Shown: positions 42,621 to 51,423 of the stretch, one piece after another
Numbering within the stretch: position 1 is the stretch's first letter
Layout of the letters: every line of letters starts with the position of its first letter
Assembly: GCA_944375715.1 (NCBI GenBank)
Contig: CALWAP010000002.1
Coordinates: forward strand, 1 to 64,000
From: an uncultured Clostridia bacterium
Lineage (GTDB): Bacteria; Bacillota; Clostridia; Oscillospirales; Butyricicoccaceae
Reading direction: 5' to 3'
DNA: 64,000 bases
Translations under genes and position numbers: made by a program
Notes under the pieces: generated by a model
The model's input: the letters and a program-made list of their open reading frames with translations, nothing else
What the model was told of the DNA's origin: nothing
The model's database searches: none

Positions 42621-43039
42621 AATTCCTCCACCGTTATCTCTCTTGTTTCATCATCCACCGTTTCAAAGCTGACCTTTATCGTATCTTTGGGAAGCGCGTT
42701 TACGATATTCTCGCTCCACTCGACGACACAGAGGCTGCCGCTTTGCAGGTAATCCTCCCAGCCTATGTCCCACAGCTCCTCCTCGGAGGATATGCGGTAC
42801 ATGTCAAAATGACATATGTTCCTTCTTCCCCGGTATTCATTGACTATGGTATAAGTGGGGCTGGATACTGCGTCCTTTGACCCCAGGGCCGAGGCTATGC
42901 CGCGCGTCATGGCGGTTTTACCGCTGCCAAGCCCGCCGAACATCGCAATCACCCTGAAATCCCCGGCCTGAAGGGCTATAGCGGCCCCCAGCGCCTCGGT
43001 CTCCTCGGGCGAGCATGTTATGTATGTATGCTTTTTCAA
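42614..43039 (-). CDS. tsaE: tRNA threonylcarbamoyladenosine ATPase TsaE
   Basis: The 141-residue P-loop ATPase of the t6A complex has Walker A GLGSGKTAMTRG, SSPTYTIVNEY and HFDMYRI. It is first in tsaE-tsaB-rpiB-upp. Confidence 0.95.
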   Translation of the reverse strand: MKKHTYITCSPEETEALGAAIALQAGDFRVIAMFGGLGSGKTAMTRGIASALGSKDAVSSPTYTIVNEYRGRRNICHFDMYRISSEEELWDIGWEDYLQSGSLCVVEWSENIVNALPKDTIKVSFETVDDETREITVEELC

Positions 43040-43171
43040 GCCTGTTTCTCCTTATCCAAAGGTTTGTTGCGCCTTTCATGGCGCCTATATTGTAACATTA
43101 TTTTCACCCGATTAAAAGGGGCCAAGGGCCCGCCGTTAAAAGTTTTTTAAGGATTGCCATGCCCTGCGTCA

Positions 43172-43200
43172 TTGAATATAAAGGCAGCAGGTGGTAAAAT
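43172..43200 (+). promoter_or_regulatory. Promoter of rodA
   Basis: TTGAAT (43172-43177) and TAAAAT (43195-43200) are 17 bases apart, about 45 bases before the rodA ATG. Confidence 0.6.
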
Positions 43201-43245
43201 AATAATGCTTGCACAATATCCGATATATTCTGAAAGGAAGCCTTA

Positions 43246-44367
43246 ATGAAAGCTTTGTTCAAGGCCACGGCGGCCTATATAAAAAAATGCGACCTTATGC
43301 TTTTGGCCATAGCGGTAACTGCATCGCTGATGGGGCTGGTAGCCGTTTACAGCGCCACTCTGAGCATGGGGTCCGACAAATACATGATAGTACAGGCAGC
43401 AGCCATAGCTCTGGGATGTATAGGTTTTTTCATAATAACCCTGTTTGACCTTGACCGTTTCGGTGACCTTTGGATATGGGCCTATTTTTTTAACCTGGTT
43501 TTTCTGTTTTCACTGCGTTTTCTCGGCACGGGCGGGGAAACCACGGGCAACAACAGCTGGATACGCTTCGGGCCCATTGGCATACAGCCGGCCGAGATAG
43601 GCAAGCTGATATTTATTTTTACCTTTGCCAGGCATATTTACGTCCTGCGCGACAGGATAAACAGGCCCTCGTCGGTACTGCAGCTGATATTTCATGCCCT
43701 TTCAACGGCAGGGTTTGTCTATATATTTTCCGATGACCTGGGCATGTGCATCATATACCTCATGATATTCATAATCATGTTTTTCGCCTCAGGCATATCT
43801 ATGAAATGGTTTCTCTCACTCTGCGCCGGCGGTCTGGCTTCCCTGGTGCCGCTGTGGATGTTTGTCCTTAAGCCCTATCACAAGTACAGGATCCTGGTGC
43901 TTTTTGACCCCGACATCAATCCCGATATAGCATATCACGGAATCCAGAGCATGATAGCCGTCGGAGGCGGCAAGCTTTTTGGCTACGGATATCTCCAGGG
44001 TCCTCAGACCCAATATGCCACATTGCCCGAAAAGCATAACGATTTCATATTCTCCACCATCTGTGAAGAATGGGGCTTTATCGGAGGTGTTGCGGTAATA
44101 CTTGTCCTTTGTCTTCTTGTCTGGAGGATATACCATGACGCCTTTGAAGCCTATGACAGATTTTCATACCTCGTATGCATCGGTATAGGCGGCATGTTCA
44201 TGAGCCAGATACTGATCAATATCGGCATGTGCCTTGGCATAATGCCCGTCATTGGAATAACTCTGCCCTTTTTCAGTTACGGAGGCACTTCGGTGGTCAC
44301 CTGCTTCGGAGCCCTCGGCATAGTCTGCGGTCTGAAAATGAGGGAGCGGCCGGAAAGGCTGAGATAG
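43246..44367 (+). CDS. rodA: SEDS peptidoglycan polymerase RodA (FtsW/RodA/SpoVE family)
   Basis: The 373-residue protein has about ten spans and is a glycosyltransferase that extends glycan strands from lipid II. Family motifs are NNSWIRFGPIGIQPAEIGKL, the LPEKHNDFIFSTICEEWGFIGG loop (short form EKHNDFIF) and GITLPFFSYGGTS. GAAAGGAAG precedes the ATG. It stands alone, with its own promoter and terminator. Whether it serves elongation or sporulation cannot be told from the sequence. Confidence 0.9.
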   Translation: MKALFKATAAYIKKCDLMLLAIAVTASLMGLVAVYSATLSMGSDKYMIVQAAAIALGCIGFFIITLFDLDRFGDLWIWAYFFNLVFLFSLRFLGTGGETTGNNSWIRFGPIGIQPAEIGKLIFIFTFARHIYVLRDRINRPSSVLQLIFHALSTAGFVYIFSDDLGMCIIYLMIFIIMFFASGISMKWFLSLCAGGLASLVPLWMFVLKPYHKYRILVLFDPDINPDIAYHGIQSMIAVGGGKLFGYGYLQGPQTQYATLPEKHNDFIFSTICEEWGFIGGVAVILVLCLLVWRIYHDAFEAYDRFSYLVCIGIGGMFMSQILINIGMCLGIMPVIGITLPFFSYGGTSVVTCFGALGIVCGLKMRERPERLR

Positions 44368-44395
44368 AAAAAAGCCGTCTTTCAGACGGCTTTTT
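44368..44395. terminator. Bidirectional terminator
   Basis: AAAAAGCCGTCT pairs with AGACGGCTTTTT around a 3-base loop. The stop codon of the convergent metallophosphoesterase gene lies inside it. Confidence 0.85.
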
Positions 44396-45467
44396 CAACT
44401 GTTATTTCCACGATCTCGCAAAAGGAGCCTATCCTGACCTTGGGCCCCCATGTCCCGGCGCCCGAGCTTATGACGGCCGTCATGCCATCTGCCGTCTTCA
44501 TCCCGTAATGAAAGTTTTTATATACTGCCTTTGTTATCAGGCTGAAGGGGAATATCTGACCGCGATGGGTATGGCCGCACAAAAGCAGGTCGGCCCCTGC
44601 TCCCGCTGCGCCGTAAATATCTGCCGGCTGATGGTCCAAAACCACCGTAAAAGCGTCCCCGCCGCCTTCCAAAAGCTCGGAGGCAGTCACACGGCCTTTT
44701 TCGTGCAGGTCCCTCCTGCCGGCAATAGTTATACCGCCTGCGCTTACCGCCTGGTCCCTCAGCACCGTGACACCCCAGGACTCCAGCAGGCGCTGGGCCT
44801 CGTCCTCAAGCCCCCGGAACCCGCCGTCGTGATTGCCCAGGCAGGCGTAAACTCCGTACCGGCTTTTCATCGAGCGAAAGGCCTTTTCTACACGGTCCTT
44901 CTGCCTTAAAACGTCAGGGCCGCTGTCGAATATATCTCCCGAAATAAAAATATAGTCGGGCTCTGCTTTGTTTACCGCCTCGGCTATTTTTTCCATATCC
45001 TTTCCGCCTATTATCTCGCCCAGGTGCATGTCCGACAAGAATACTGCCTTGAAGCCCTCATGCTTGTCGGTGTAAACTGTGTATCTTACGGTTTTTATGT
45101 CCGACGCCCGGAAATGTCCGCCCACTGTCCCCGCCGCCGACAGAATTATCAGGAAAAGGGCCAGCTTGTCCATCGGCACCTCCAATCTCCCCGAAGCTGC
45201 AAGCCCCAAAGTCAGCGTAAGCGGCACCAGCAGGGCGTAAAAGGCCAGGAAAACTCCCGACGCACGCTGGGCGATATACCCCGCCTGACCACTGAGCCTT
45301 TCCGAAAAGGCAAAACAGGCCACAACGGCTATGCAGGCGGCCGAAAAAACAGATGTAAAAACCCAATAACAGGCGCTGCCCGCACCGAATATCCACACAG
45401 CCAGCCTGCTTGATGCAAAGGCGCCCAGCCCGAGGAACAATATTAGGAAAATCACAAGAAAAGCCAA
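44382..45467 (-). CDS. Membrane-anchored metallophosphoesterase
   Basis: The 361-residue protein has four N-terminal spans (about 1-115), then a calcineurin-like phosphoesterase domain. The metal motifs are SDMHLGE, GDIFDSGPD, GNHDGG and GHTHRGQIFP. This layout matches YkuE/YaeI-type proteins, which act at the membrane, some on lipid substrates. No ligand is evident. Confidence 0.9.
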   Translation of the reverse strand: MAFLVIFLILFLGLGAFASSRLAVWIFGAGSACYWVFTSVFSAACIAVVACFAFSERLSGQAGYIAQRASGVFLAFYALLVPLTLTLGLAASGRLEVPMDKLALFLIILSAAGTVGGHFRASDIKTVRYTVYTDKHEGFKAVFLSDMHLGEIIGGKDMEKIAEAVNKAEPDYIFISGDIFDSGPDVLRQKDRVEKAFRSMKSRYGVYACLGNHDGGFRGLEDEAQRLLESWGVTVLRDQAVSAGGITIAGRRDLHEKGRVTASELLEGGGDAFTVVLDHQPADIYGAAGAGADLLLCGHTHRGQIFPFSLITKAVYKNFHYGMKTADGMTAVISSGAGTWGPKVRIGSFCEIVEITVEKAV

Positions 45468-45535
45468 CAGGTTTTCTCCTTTCTGTTATATCCCGCAAAC
45501 GGGATTTTATCCTTTTAAAAAATGGAGGTCCAATA

Positions 45536-46171
45536 ATGAATATTTCGGAAAACACCGAAGGAAGCCTTATGCTTTGCAGCCTGACACAGTCGGTCCGTGA
45601 CGAGGAACCGCTGAAACACAAAACTTTTGAAAGCCAGAGCGCATCGTGCCACGCCTTTGACAAGGCAGATATTTATGGCTGCACTTTCAAAAGCTGCGAC
45701 CTTTCGTCGTGCAGCTTCCGAAACGGGATCTTTACCGATGTTACCTTTGAAAGCTGTGATCTTTCGTCATGCGACTTTTCAAAGGCATATTTCGGAAATG
45801 TGGAATTTATAGCTTGCCGCATGACGGGAGCCGTATTTTCCGAATGCGGGATGAAAGCCTGCTCGGTCTCTCAATGCGCCTGCGGCTACTGCCGCTTCGA
45901 CGGCGCAGCTTTGGAAAAAACCGCCTTCTGCGGCTGCCGCATGGAAAATGCGGTCTTTACAAACGGCATTTTCAAAAAACCCGTTTTTAAAGACTGCGGC
46001 CTTTCACGGTGCGACTTTATGGGCTGCGAGCTGAAAGGCGTTGATTTTACAAGCGATATGCTCAGCGGCTGCTACATAGACCTCTCCAAAATAAGAGGCG
46101 CCGTATTCTCCCCCGACCAGGCGGTCATGCTGATAAAGACCCTTGGTGCCAAAGTAAAAGAGGATTTTTAG
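45536..46171 (+). CDS. Cysteine-rich pentapeptide repeat protein
   Basis: The 211-residue protein consists of pentapeptide-like repeats (CTFKSCDLSSCSF, CDLSSCDFSKAYF), which fold into a right-handed quadrilateral beta-helix. It carries 19 cysteines, many spaced exactly five residues apart, so they would stack on one face. A helical C-terminus (SPDQAVMLIKTLGAKVKEDF) caps the coil. The start follows TGGAGGTC. It resembles the McbG/Qnr scaffold, but no DNA-gyrase role is shown by the sequence. Confidence 0.85.
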   Translation: MNISENTEGSLMLCSLTQSVRDEEPLKHKTFESQSASCHAFDKADIYGCTFKSCDLSSCSFRNGIFTDVTFESCDLSSCDFSKAYFGNVEFIACRMTGAVFSECGMKACSVSQCACGYCRFDGAALEKTAFCGCRMENAVFTNGIFKKPVFKDCGLSRCDFMGCELKGVDFTSDMLSGCYIDLSKIRGAVFSPDQAVMLIKTLGAKVKEDF

Positions 46172-46176
46172 CTTTC

Positions 46177-46207
46177 AAAAAAGGCCTCCCTGCGGGAGGC
46201 CTTTTTT
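46177..46207. terminator. Bidirectional terminator
   Basis: AAAAAAGGCCTCCC pairs with GGGAGGCCTTTTTT around a 3-base loop, between the convergent pentapeptide and pepT genes. Confidence 0.9.
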
Positions 46208-46214
46208 CTGAGCC

Positions 46215-47420
46215 TTACTTTTTGACCTGGGCGTATTTGAGTATTATATTTTTCTGTATCTCGCAGCACTTCTCCATATCCTGCACCGACACATACTCAT
46301 AGCGGCTGTGGGCGTTATACCCGCCTGTACCAAGATTGGGGCAAGGCAGGCCCATGAAGGAAAGCCTTGCGCCGTCGGTACCGCCCCTGGCAGCCACCGA
46401 AACGGGGGTCAGCCCTGCTTCGGTTATCGATTGACAGATAATATCCACCATCTCGGGATGCTGGTCTATGACCTCTTTCATGTTGTAATACGAATCGGTC
46501 AAAGTCAGCTTGACGGCGCCCTCGCCGTACTTTTCGTTCATATAGGCGGCTATTTTCTCAAAACGCTGCTTCTTGCTTTCGAAAAGAGCCTTGTCATGAT
46601 CCCTGATTATGTACTCCATTACGGTATGCTCGACATTGCCCGACATTCCGTTGAGATGGCTGAAGCCCTCAAAACCAGAGGTGAACTGCGGCGCCTCGTT
46701 GCAGGGCAGCATGGAGTGGAACTCCATAGCCAGCCACAGGGAGTTGAGCATGGCGTTCTTTGCCGAACCGGGATGGGTGTTTGTGCCGAAAAGCTCGACA
46801 TTCGCAGCGCAGGCATTGAAATTCTGATATGCATAGGTCTCGGGGCTGCCTCCGTCGACGGTGAAGCCTACATCGGCCCCAAAGCCCTTGACATCAAACT
46901 TGTCGGCTCCTCTGCCGATCTCCTCGTCGGGAGTAAATCCCAGCTTGATTGGCCCATGCTTTATCTCGGGATGATCCATAAAATATTTGGCTGTTTCAAG
47001 TATCTCGACAATTCCTGCCTTGTCGTCGCCGCCCAGCAATGTCATGCCATCGGTAACGACCAGCTTATGCCCTATATGCCTTGGGTCAGGCGTCATGGTT
47101 ATGCCCTTCTCCTCATTAAGGATTATCTCACCGCCCTCATAATCGACATATCTGGGCTTTATGTTCTCACAAGGCATGTCCACAACGGTGTCCATATGGG
47201 CGATCAGACCAACAGCCGGGGCATCGCAGTTGCCCTCCACCGAGCCGTAAACATATCCGTACTCGTCCATAAAGGCGTCTTTAATTCCCATTTCCTTCAT
47301 ATCTTCCACCAAAACGGCGGCAAATTCCTTCTGCTCCTTTGAGCTGGGAATGGTGTCGGATTTGGGGTTTGAATTGGTGCCTATCACGGCATACTTCAAA
47401 AACCTCTCCATCATTGTCAT
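46215..47420 (-). CDS. pepT: Peptidase T (tripeptide aminopeptidase)
   Basis: The 401-residue M20B peptidase removes N-terminal residues from tripeptides. It has IAHMDTV, GGDDKAG, FTPDEEIGRG, the NTHPGSAKNAM dimerisation motif and the metal-site GGYNAHSRYEYV. AAAGGAGAGA precedes the ATG. It is the last gene of the operon with the glutamine-amidotransferase-like enzyme and a lipoprotein. Confidence 0.97.
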   Translation of the reverse strand: MTMMERFLKYAVIGTNSNPKSDTIPSSKEQKEFAAVLVEDMKEMGIKDAFMDEYGYVYGSVEGNCDAPAVGLIAHMDTVVDMPCENIKPRYVDYEGGEIILNEEKGITMTPDPRHIGHKLVVTDGMTLLGGDDKAGIVEILETAKYFMDHPEIKHGPIKLGFTPDEEIGRGADKFDVKGFGADVGFTVDGGSPETYAYQNFNACAANVELFGTNTHPGSAKNAMLNSLWLAMEFHSMLPCNEAPQFTSGFEGFSHLNGMSGNVEHTVMEYIIRDHDKALFESKKQRFEKIAAYMNEKYGEGAVKLTLTDSYYNMKEVIDQHPEMVDIICQSITEAGLTPVSVAARGGTDGARLSFMGLPCPNLGTGGYNAHSRYEYVSVQDMEKCCEIQKNIILKYAQVKK

Positions 47421-47452
47421 GGCTTCTCTCTCCTTTATTTAATATATAGGCA

Positions 47453-48217
47453 TTACTTTATGTACTGCTCCATGCCGCTCATCGAAAGTTCCAAAAGTGT
47501 TTCCCCTCCGGGGGAAACACCCGACGGCAGAGAAGCATAATAGGTATCACCGCTGAAAGCAAAATTATCGGTCAGAAGACCGTCGCCGCTGTTGTAAAGC
47601 CAGCCTGTCTGGTATCCTCTTTCCTCGCACCAGCTTTCGGCCGCTTTTGTAAGAGCGTCCTTTGCACCTTCGTCAAAGACATCGTCAAACCTAAGCGTCC
47701 AGCCCGTTTTTGCGCTGAATACCTCACAGTAATAAAGCGATGAGACCTCGCCCAGGATATCGTTGCTTTCAAACTTCCGTATCACCGATATGTAATCCCC
47801 CGGCGTATCGGGAATGGTATAGGTAAAGCTGCTTGTCCGCACCACCGATGAAGGTTTGGCCTGCACTATCTGGAAGAACCTCTGCTTGTCGTCCTCCATC
47901 TGCTCAAACTCTGTTTCGTAATAGGAGTTTATGTTTTTCAGCACCTGGCTGTCCCCGGCGTCAAAGTAAGGGAAGCATGCCGAATACTCGGCCAGGGTCA
48001 CGCCGCTTTCCGAAACAAGCGTGTCCTCCATTTTAAGCCGGTCCTCATCCAGAAGGCTCTTGAGCGACGATTTGATATCCTGCTGCTCGGACGAAATGTG
48101 GCTTTCGATGTCCCTTATCTCATCGGGATCCTCAAACTTGAAAAGGGCGCAGCCTGAAAACAAAACCGCACAGGCCAGCGCTGCCGAAACGACTCCCGCC
48201 TTATGAATCTTTCCCAC
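47453..48217 (-). CDS. Lipoprotein with DUF3298/RsiV-like domain
   Basis: The 254-residue protein has a signal peptide with lipobox LFSGC (about Cys 23), a coiled-coil-like acidic stretch (about 32-60) and a DUF3298-like domain (FTYTIPDTPGDYISVIRKF, FSAKTGWTLRFDDVF and a closing DNFAFSGDTYYASLP). RsiV proteins are anti-sigma factors that bind lysozyme, but this one lacks a membrane span and sigma-binding domain. The GTG start follows GAGGCGTAAAG. Confidence 0.65.
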   Translation of the reverse strand: MGKIHKAGVVSAALACAVLFSGCALFKFEDPDEIRDIESHISSEQQDIKSSLKSLLDEDRLKMEDTLVSESGVTLAEYSACFPYFDAGDSQVLKNINSYYETEFEQMEDDKQRFFQIVQAKPSSVVRTSSFTYTIPDTPGDYISVIRKFESNDILGEVSSLYYCEVFSAKTGWTLRFDDVFDEGAKDALTKAAESWCEERGYQTGWLYNSGDGLLTDNFAFSGDTYYASLPSGVSPGGETLLELSMSGMEQYIK

Positions 48218-48219
48218 CT

Positions 48220-48966
48220 TTACGCCTCGCTTCCCTTTTCAGCAGCCTTTTGGGCGCACAGGTCGACAAAATACTTAAAAAGCGGCGCAAAATCGGGCGT
48301 ACGGCTGTCCCACATGATATTGGTCAGCCTTTCGGGGTGGAACTGAGTGGCAAATACCGGCAGGCTCTGATGCTCAAAACCCTCCACTATGCCCTCCACC
48401 GATCTGGCTGTACAGACAAGCCCGGGAGCCAGGTCCTTTACCGCCTGATGATGGGTACTGTTGACATTGAAGCTCTCGCCGAAAAGCCGTTCAAGAAGGC
48501 TTCCCTTTTCCGCCCTGACGCCATGGCGTATCTTCGTGTTCATATGGACATAGCCCAACTGCTCCACCAAATCCTGGTAAAGGCTGCCTCCCATGGCCAC
48601 ATTTATCAGCTGGCTGCCACGGCATATGCCGAATACCGGTTTGCCCTTTTCCATAAAGGCACTGAAAAGCCTCATTTCAAAATCGTCCCGTATATCGTCC
48701 CATTTGACGCTGGAATTAAGCAGCTTTTCATTCATAAGCGCAGGGTTTATATCCTCGCCTCCTGTTAAAAGCAGACCGTCGCAAAGCTCTGCCATCTCAC
48801 TTACACAGCATTCAGATGTCAGAAGCGGGACCCCGCCCGCCAGATCGATGGCCCTCAAATATGCCGAGGGCGAAACTATCTTTCTGGATCCGGGAACCTT
48901 GGATGCCTCAGGAGAAAGGGCATCTGATGTATTTGAAACACATATAACGGATTTACCCGATATCAT
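48220..48966 (-). CDS. Gamma-glutamyl-gamma-aminobutyrate hydrolase family (PuuD-like) class I glutamine amidotransferase
   Basis: The 248-residue peptidase C26 protein has GGEDINPALM, the nucleophile Cys in FGICRGSQ, and the His-Pro-Glu of TQFHPE. The start at 48966 is set by AAAGGAG eight bases upstream. It is first of the three-gene unit C26 hydrolase, lipoprotein, pepT, so all may serve breakdown of imported gamma-glutamyl or small peptides. The natural substrate is unknown. Confidence 0.88.
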   Translation of the reverse strand: MISGKSVICVSNTSDALSPEASKVPGSRKIVSPSAYLRAIDLAGGVPLLTSECCVSEMAELCDGLLLTGGEDINPALMNEKLLNSSVKWDDIRDDFEMRLFSAFMEKGKPVFGICRGSQLINVAMGGSLYQDLVEQLGYVHMNTKIRHGVRAEKGSLLERLFGESFNVNSTHHQAVKDLAPGLVCTARSVEGIVEGFEHQSLPVFATQFHPERLTNIMWDSRTPDFAPLFKYFVDLCAQKAAEKGSEA

Positions 48967-49102
48967 TGCAAAAACTCCTTTCAAAACTGCAGGCCACAAA
49001 GGGCCTGCGGGACTGCTGTTACATTAAATATAACAGAACATCCCTTCATTTTCAACACAGCCATAAAGCAGCAGGTGTCGTTTAATATTTTTTTACCTTC
49101 TC

Positions 49103-49132
49103 TTGACTTTCTGTTTACATATTCTATATAAT
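49103..49132 (+). promoter_or_regulatory. Promoter of the Na/Pi cotransporter gene
   Basis: TTGACT (49103-49108) and TATAAT (49127-49132) are 18 bases apart, about 65 bases before the start. Confidence 0.65.
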
Positions 49133-49196
49133 TGTTTTGTATGTGCAGGCATTCGCGGCCCTTTCGGCGCGGCAGTCAATCAGAGAGGTGAATATA

Positions 49197-51029
49197 TTGG
49201 ACTTTTTTTCAGGACTTATCCTGGCTATAAAGTTCTTTGGCGGCTTGGGGATATTCTTCTTCGGAATGTCGACCATGAGTTCAGCCTTAGAGCAGATGGC
49301 CGGTGAAAAGCTTCAGAAGACTCTTGAGGCCATGACGGGCAACATCTTCAAGTCGGTGGCCGCCGGTGCGCTTGTCACGGCCATCATACAAAGCTCCACA
49401 GGTACGACCGTCATGGTCGTCGGTTTTGTCAACGCCGGCATAATGACGCTGGAGCAGGCGGTCGGCATCATCATGGGCGCCAACATCGGAACGACCATAA
49501 CAGCGCAGATCCTCAGCCTTGATTCCGGCTCGTCGGCCAGCAGCATCATGAGCATACTTAAGCCGTCGGTTTTGTGCTATATCCTTTTGGCCATAGGCGC
49601 CATCACGATTACCTTTTCCAAAAAGAAAAAGCTGCGCACAGCCTGTGAGATACTCATAGGCATAGGCCTGCTTTTTGTCGGCATGACCACTATGGAATCG
49701 GCCGTTTCGGTCCTTAACGACCTGCCGGCTTTCCGCGAGGCCTTTACGGTCCTTAAAAACCCTGTTTTGGGCATATTGGTCGGCGCTGTCATTACAGCCA
49801 TACTGCATAGCTCGGCGGCCTCCATCGGCATACTTCAGGCGGCTGCCGCTACGGGCGCCGTTTCCTATGCCGCTGCCCTGCCCATAATCATGGGCCAGAA
49901 CATAGGCACATGCTGCACCTCGATAGTTTCTTCCCTGGGAGGCAACAAGAACGCCAAGCGGGCCGCGATGATACACTTTTATTTCAATATGATAGGCTCG
50001 ATACTTTTCATCACGGCAATCTACTCCCTGAACGCCATCATTGGTTTTGATTTCTGGCATGAACCTGTGACAAAATCGGGCATAGCCAATTTCCACACCC
50101 TGTTCAATGTCACGGTGACCCTGGTCCTGCTGCCCTTCCGCAGAAAGCTGGTTGCCCTGACCGAGCGCACTATAGGTTCTTCGGAAGAAGAACCCCAGGA
50201 AAAGCTGCTGGCCATTCTGGACCCCCGTTTCTATTCGACTCCATCGGTCGCCCTGGAACAGTGCCACAAGGTTATCAGGGCCATGGGTGAAACGGCCCTT
50301 ACAAATGTGCGCATGGCCATAAAGGCCATTGTCGACCATGAAGACTTTGACGCTGCAGATTTCGAAAGCAACGAAAGCTTCATTGATACCTGTGAAGCCA
50401 GGGTCAATACCTACCTGCTGGGAATAAAGGACAGCGACCTTTCAGAGGCCAGCAAGAGGACTTACACCGAGATCATGCACGCCGTCGGCGAGTTCGAGCA
50501 GCTGGGTGACTATGCCGAAAACCTTTACGAACAGTACACCTACATAGTCGACAACAATATAACCTTTTCCGATGAGGCATTATGCGAGATAGGTATGATG
50601 TCCAACGCGGCCGAAGAAATAATCATGATAACAGCTGAATCCTTTGAAAATTCAGACGGCAGTCGATCCCAGCAAATTGAGGCTCTGGAAGAGGTTATTG
50701 ATATTCTTAAGGAGACTTTAAAGAGCAAGCATATAGCAAGACTTCAGGCCGGGCTGTGTACCGTCAAAAACGGCATTCCTTTCCTGGACATAATTCATGA
50801 TCTTGAAAAGATAGGCGACCACTGTTCGAACATAAGCATATATATACTTATGTATAACGACAACGGAAATGACTTCGATATCCATGAATACCGCAGGGTA
50901 GCGGAAGAAACAGCAATGAATCCCAGCGACAAGTGGAGGGAATACTATGAAAGCAAGTACCTCAACATGATACTTTCAGGCGATCTTTCCTCCCTGCCGA
51001 GAGAACGCGGCGCAGCTGCCGTCAAATAG
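49197..51029 (+). CDS. Na/Pi cotransporter family protein with PhoU-like tail
   Basis: The 610-residue NptA/NPT2-type protein has two QSS-containing halves (IIQSSTGTT and ILHSSAASIG) with GANIGTT and GQNIGT repeats, about 9 spans, and a C-terminal PhoU-like helical domain (about 380-590). It should take up phosphate with sodium, or regulate uptake. It starts with TTG behind GAGAGGTG; upstream in-frame starts lack a ribosome site. It ends in a strong terminator. Confidence 0.92.
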   Translation: MDFFSGLILAIKFFGGLGIFFFGMSTMSSALEQMAGEKLQKTLEAMTGNIFKSVAAGALVTAIIQSSTGTTVMVVGFVNAGIMTLEQAVGIIMGANIGTTITAQILSLDSGSSASSIMSILKPSVLCYILLAIGAITITFSKKKKLRTACEILIGIGLLFVGMTTMESAVSVLNDLPAFREAFTVLKNPVLGILVGAVITAILHSSAASIGILQAAAATGAVSYAAALPIIMGQNIGTCCTSIVSSLGGNKNAKRAAMIHFYFNMIGSILFITAIYSLNAIIGFDFWHEPVTKSGIANFHTLFNVTVTLVLLPFRRKLVALTERTIGSSEEEPQEKLLAILDPRFYSTPSVALEQCHKVIRAMGETALTNVRMAIKAIVDHEDFDAADFESNESFIDTCEARVNTYLLGIKDSDLSEASKRTYTEIMHAVGEFEQLGDYAENLYEQYTYIVDNNITFSDEALCEIGMMSNAAEEIIMITAESFENSDGSRSQQIEALEEVIDILKETLKSKHIARLQAGLCTVKNGIPFLDIIHDLEKIGDHCSNISIYILMYNDNGNDFDIHEYRRVAEETAMNPSDKWREYYESKYLNMILSGDLSSLPRERGAAAVK

Positions 51030-51043
51030 GCAAAACAAAGCAG

Positions 51044-51075
51044 AAGCGGGCATGCATGAGCATGCCCGCTTTTTA
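51044..51075 (+). terminator. Terminator of the Na/Pi cotransporter gene
   Basis: A perfect 12-bp stem (AAGCGGGCATGC/GCATGCCCGCTT) with loop ATGA is followed by TTTTT. Confidence 0.92.
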
Positions 51076-51344
51076 TCATTTCTATTGGCTGCATTTGCAC
51101 CAAACCCTTCACCCATGCAATAAATACTGCCGCTTATATGTTTAAAACCGCCTGCGCTTCCTTTTTTCTTCTCAGCTGGGCTTACCCCCTGCTTCACGAA
51201 ATTGCACACCTACGACCTGTGCATACAGTAATTCACTCTGATGCGTCCTTGCTTCAACCGGCGGGCTGTAAAAGGAAACCTTGTTTAAAACAAAAAACTG
51301 CTGTCTACAATCAGATCAGCAAGCAGACAGTATCCGATTTGCCA
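51076..51344. other. Intergenic stretch without a recognisable gene
   Basis: Frames on both strands here are short, lack ribosome-binding sites and have unlikely composition. An imperfect pairing (CTGTCT near 51301-51306 with AGACAG near 51325-51330) is the only structure I see. I find no RNA gene that I can name. Confidence 0.5.
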
Positions 51345-51376
51345 AAAAGCAGGCGGCTTTGGCCGCCTGCTTTTTT
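51345..51376. terminator. Terminator after the Leu T-box solute-binding gene
   Basis: A perfect stem (AAAAGCAGGCGGC/GCCGCCTGCTTTT) with T-tracts on both strands lies about 47 bases past the stop codon of the gene at 51424. Confidence 0.9.
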
Positions 51377-51423
51377 ACAGCTATATTTCAATCTTCCGGG
51401 CGTATTGCATACCGCTCAAAACT

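Noticed and set aside
46308..47342. A 344-codon frame opposite pepT
   Set aside because: It is a shadow of pepT without a ribosome-binding site or recognisable domain.
49287..50339. A 350-codon minus-strand frame inside the Na/Pi cotransporter gene
   Set aside because: It is a shadow of a well-supported transporter gene with composition unlike a protein.
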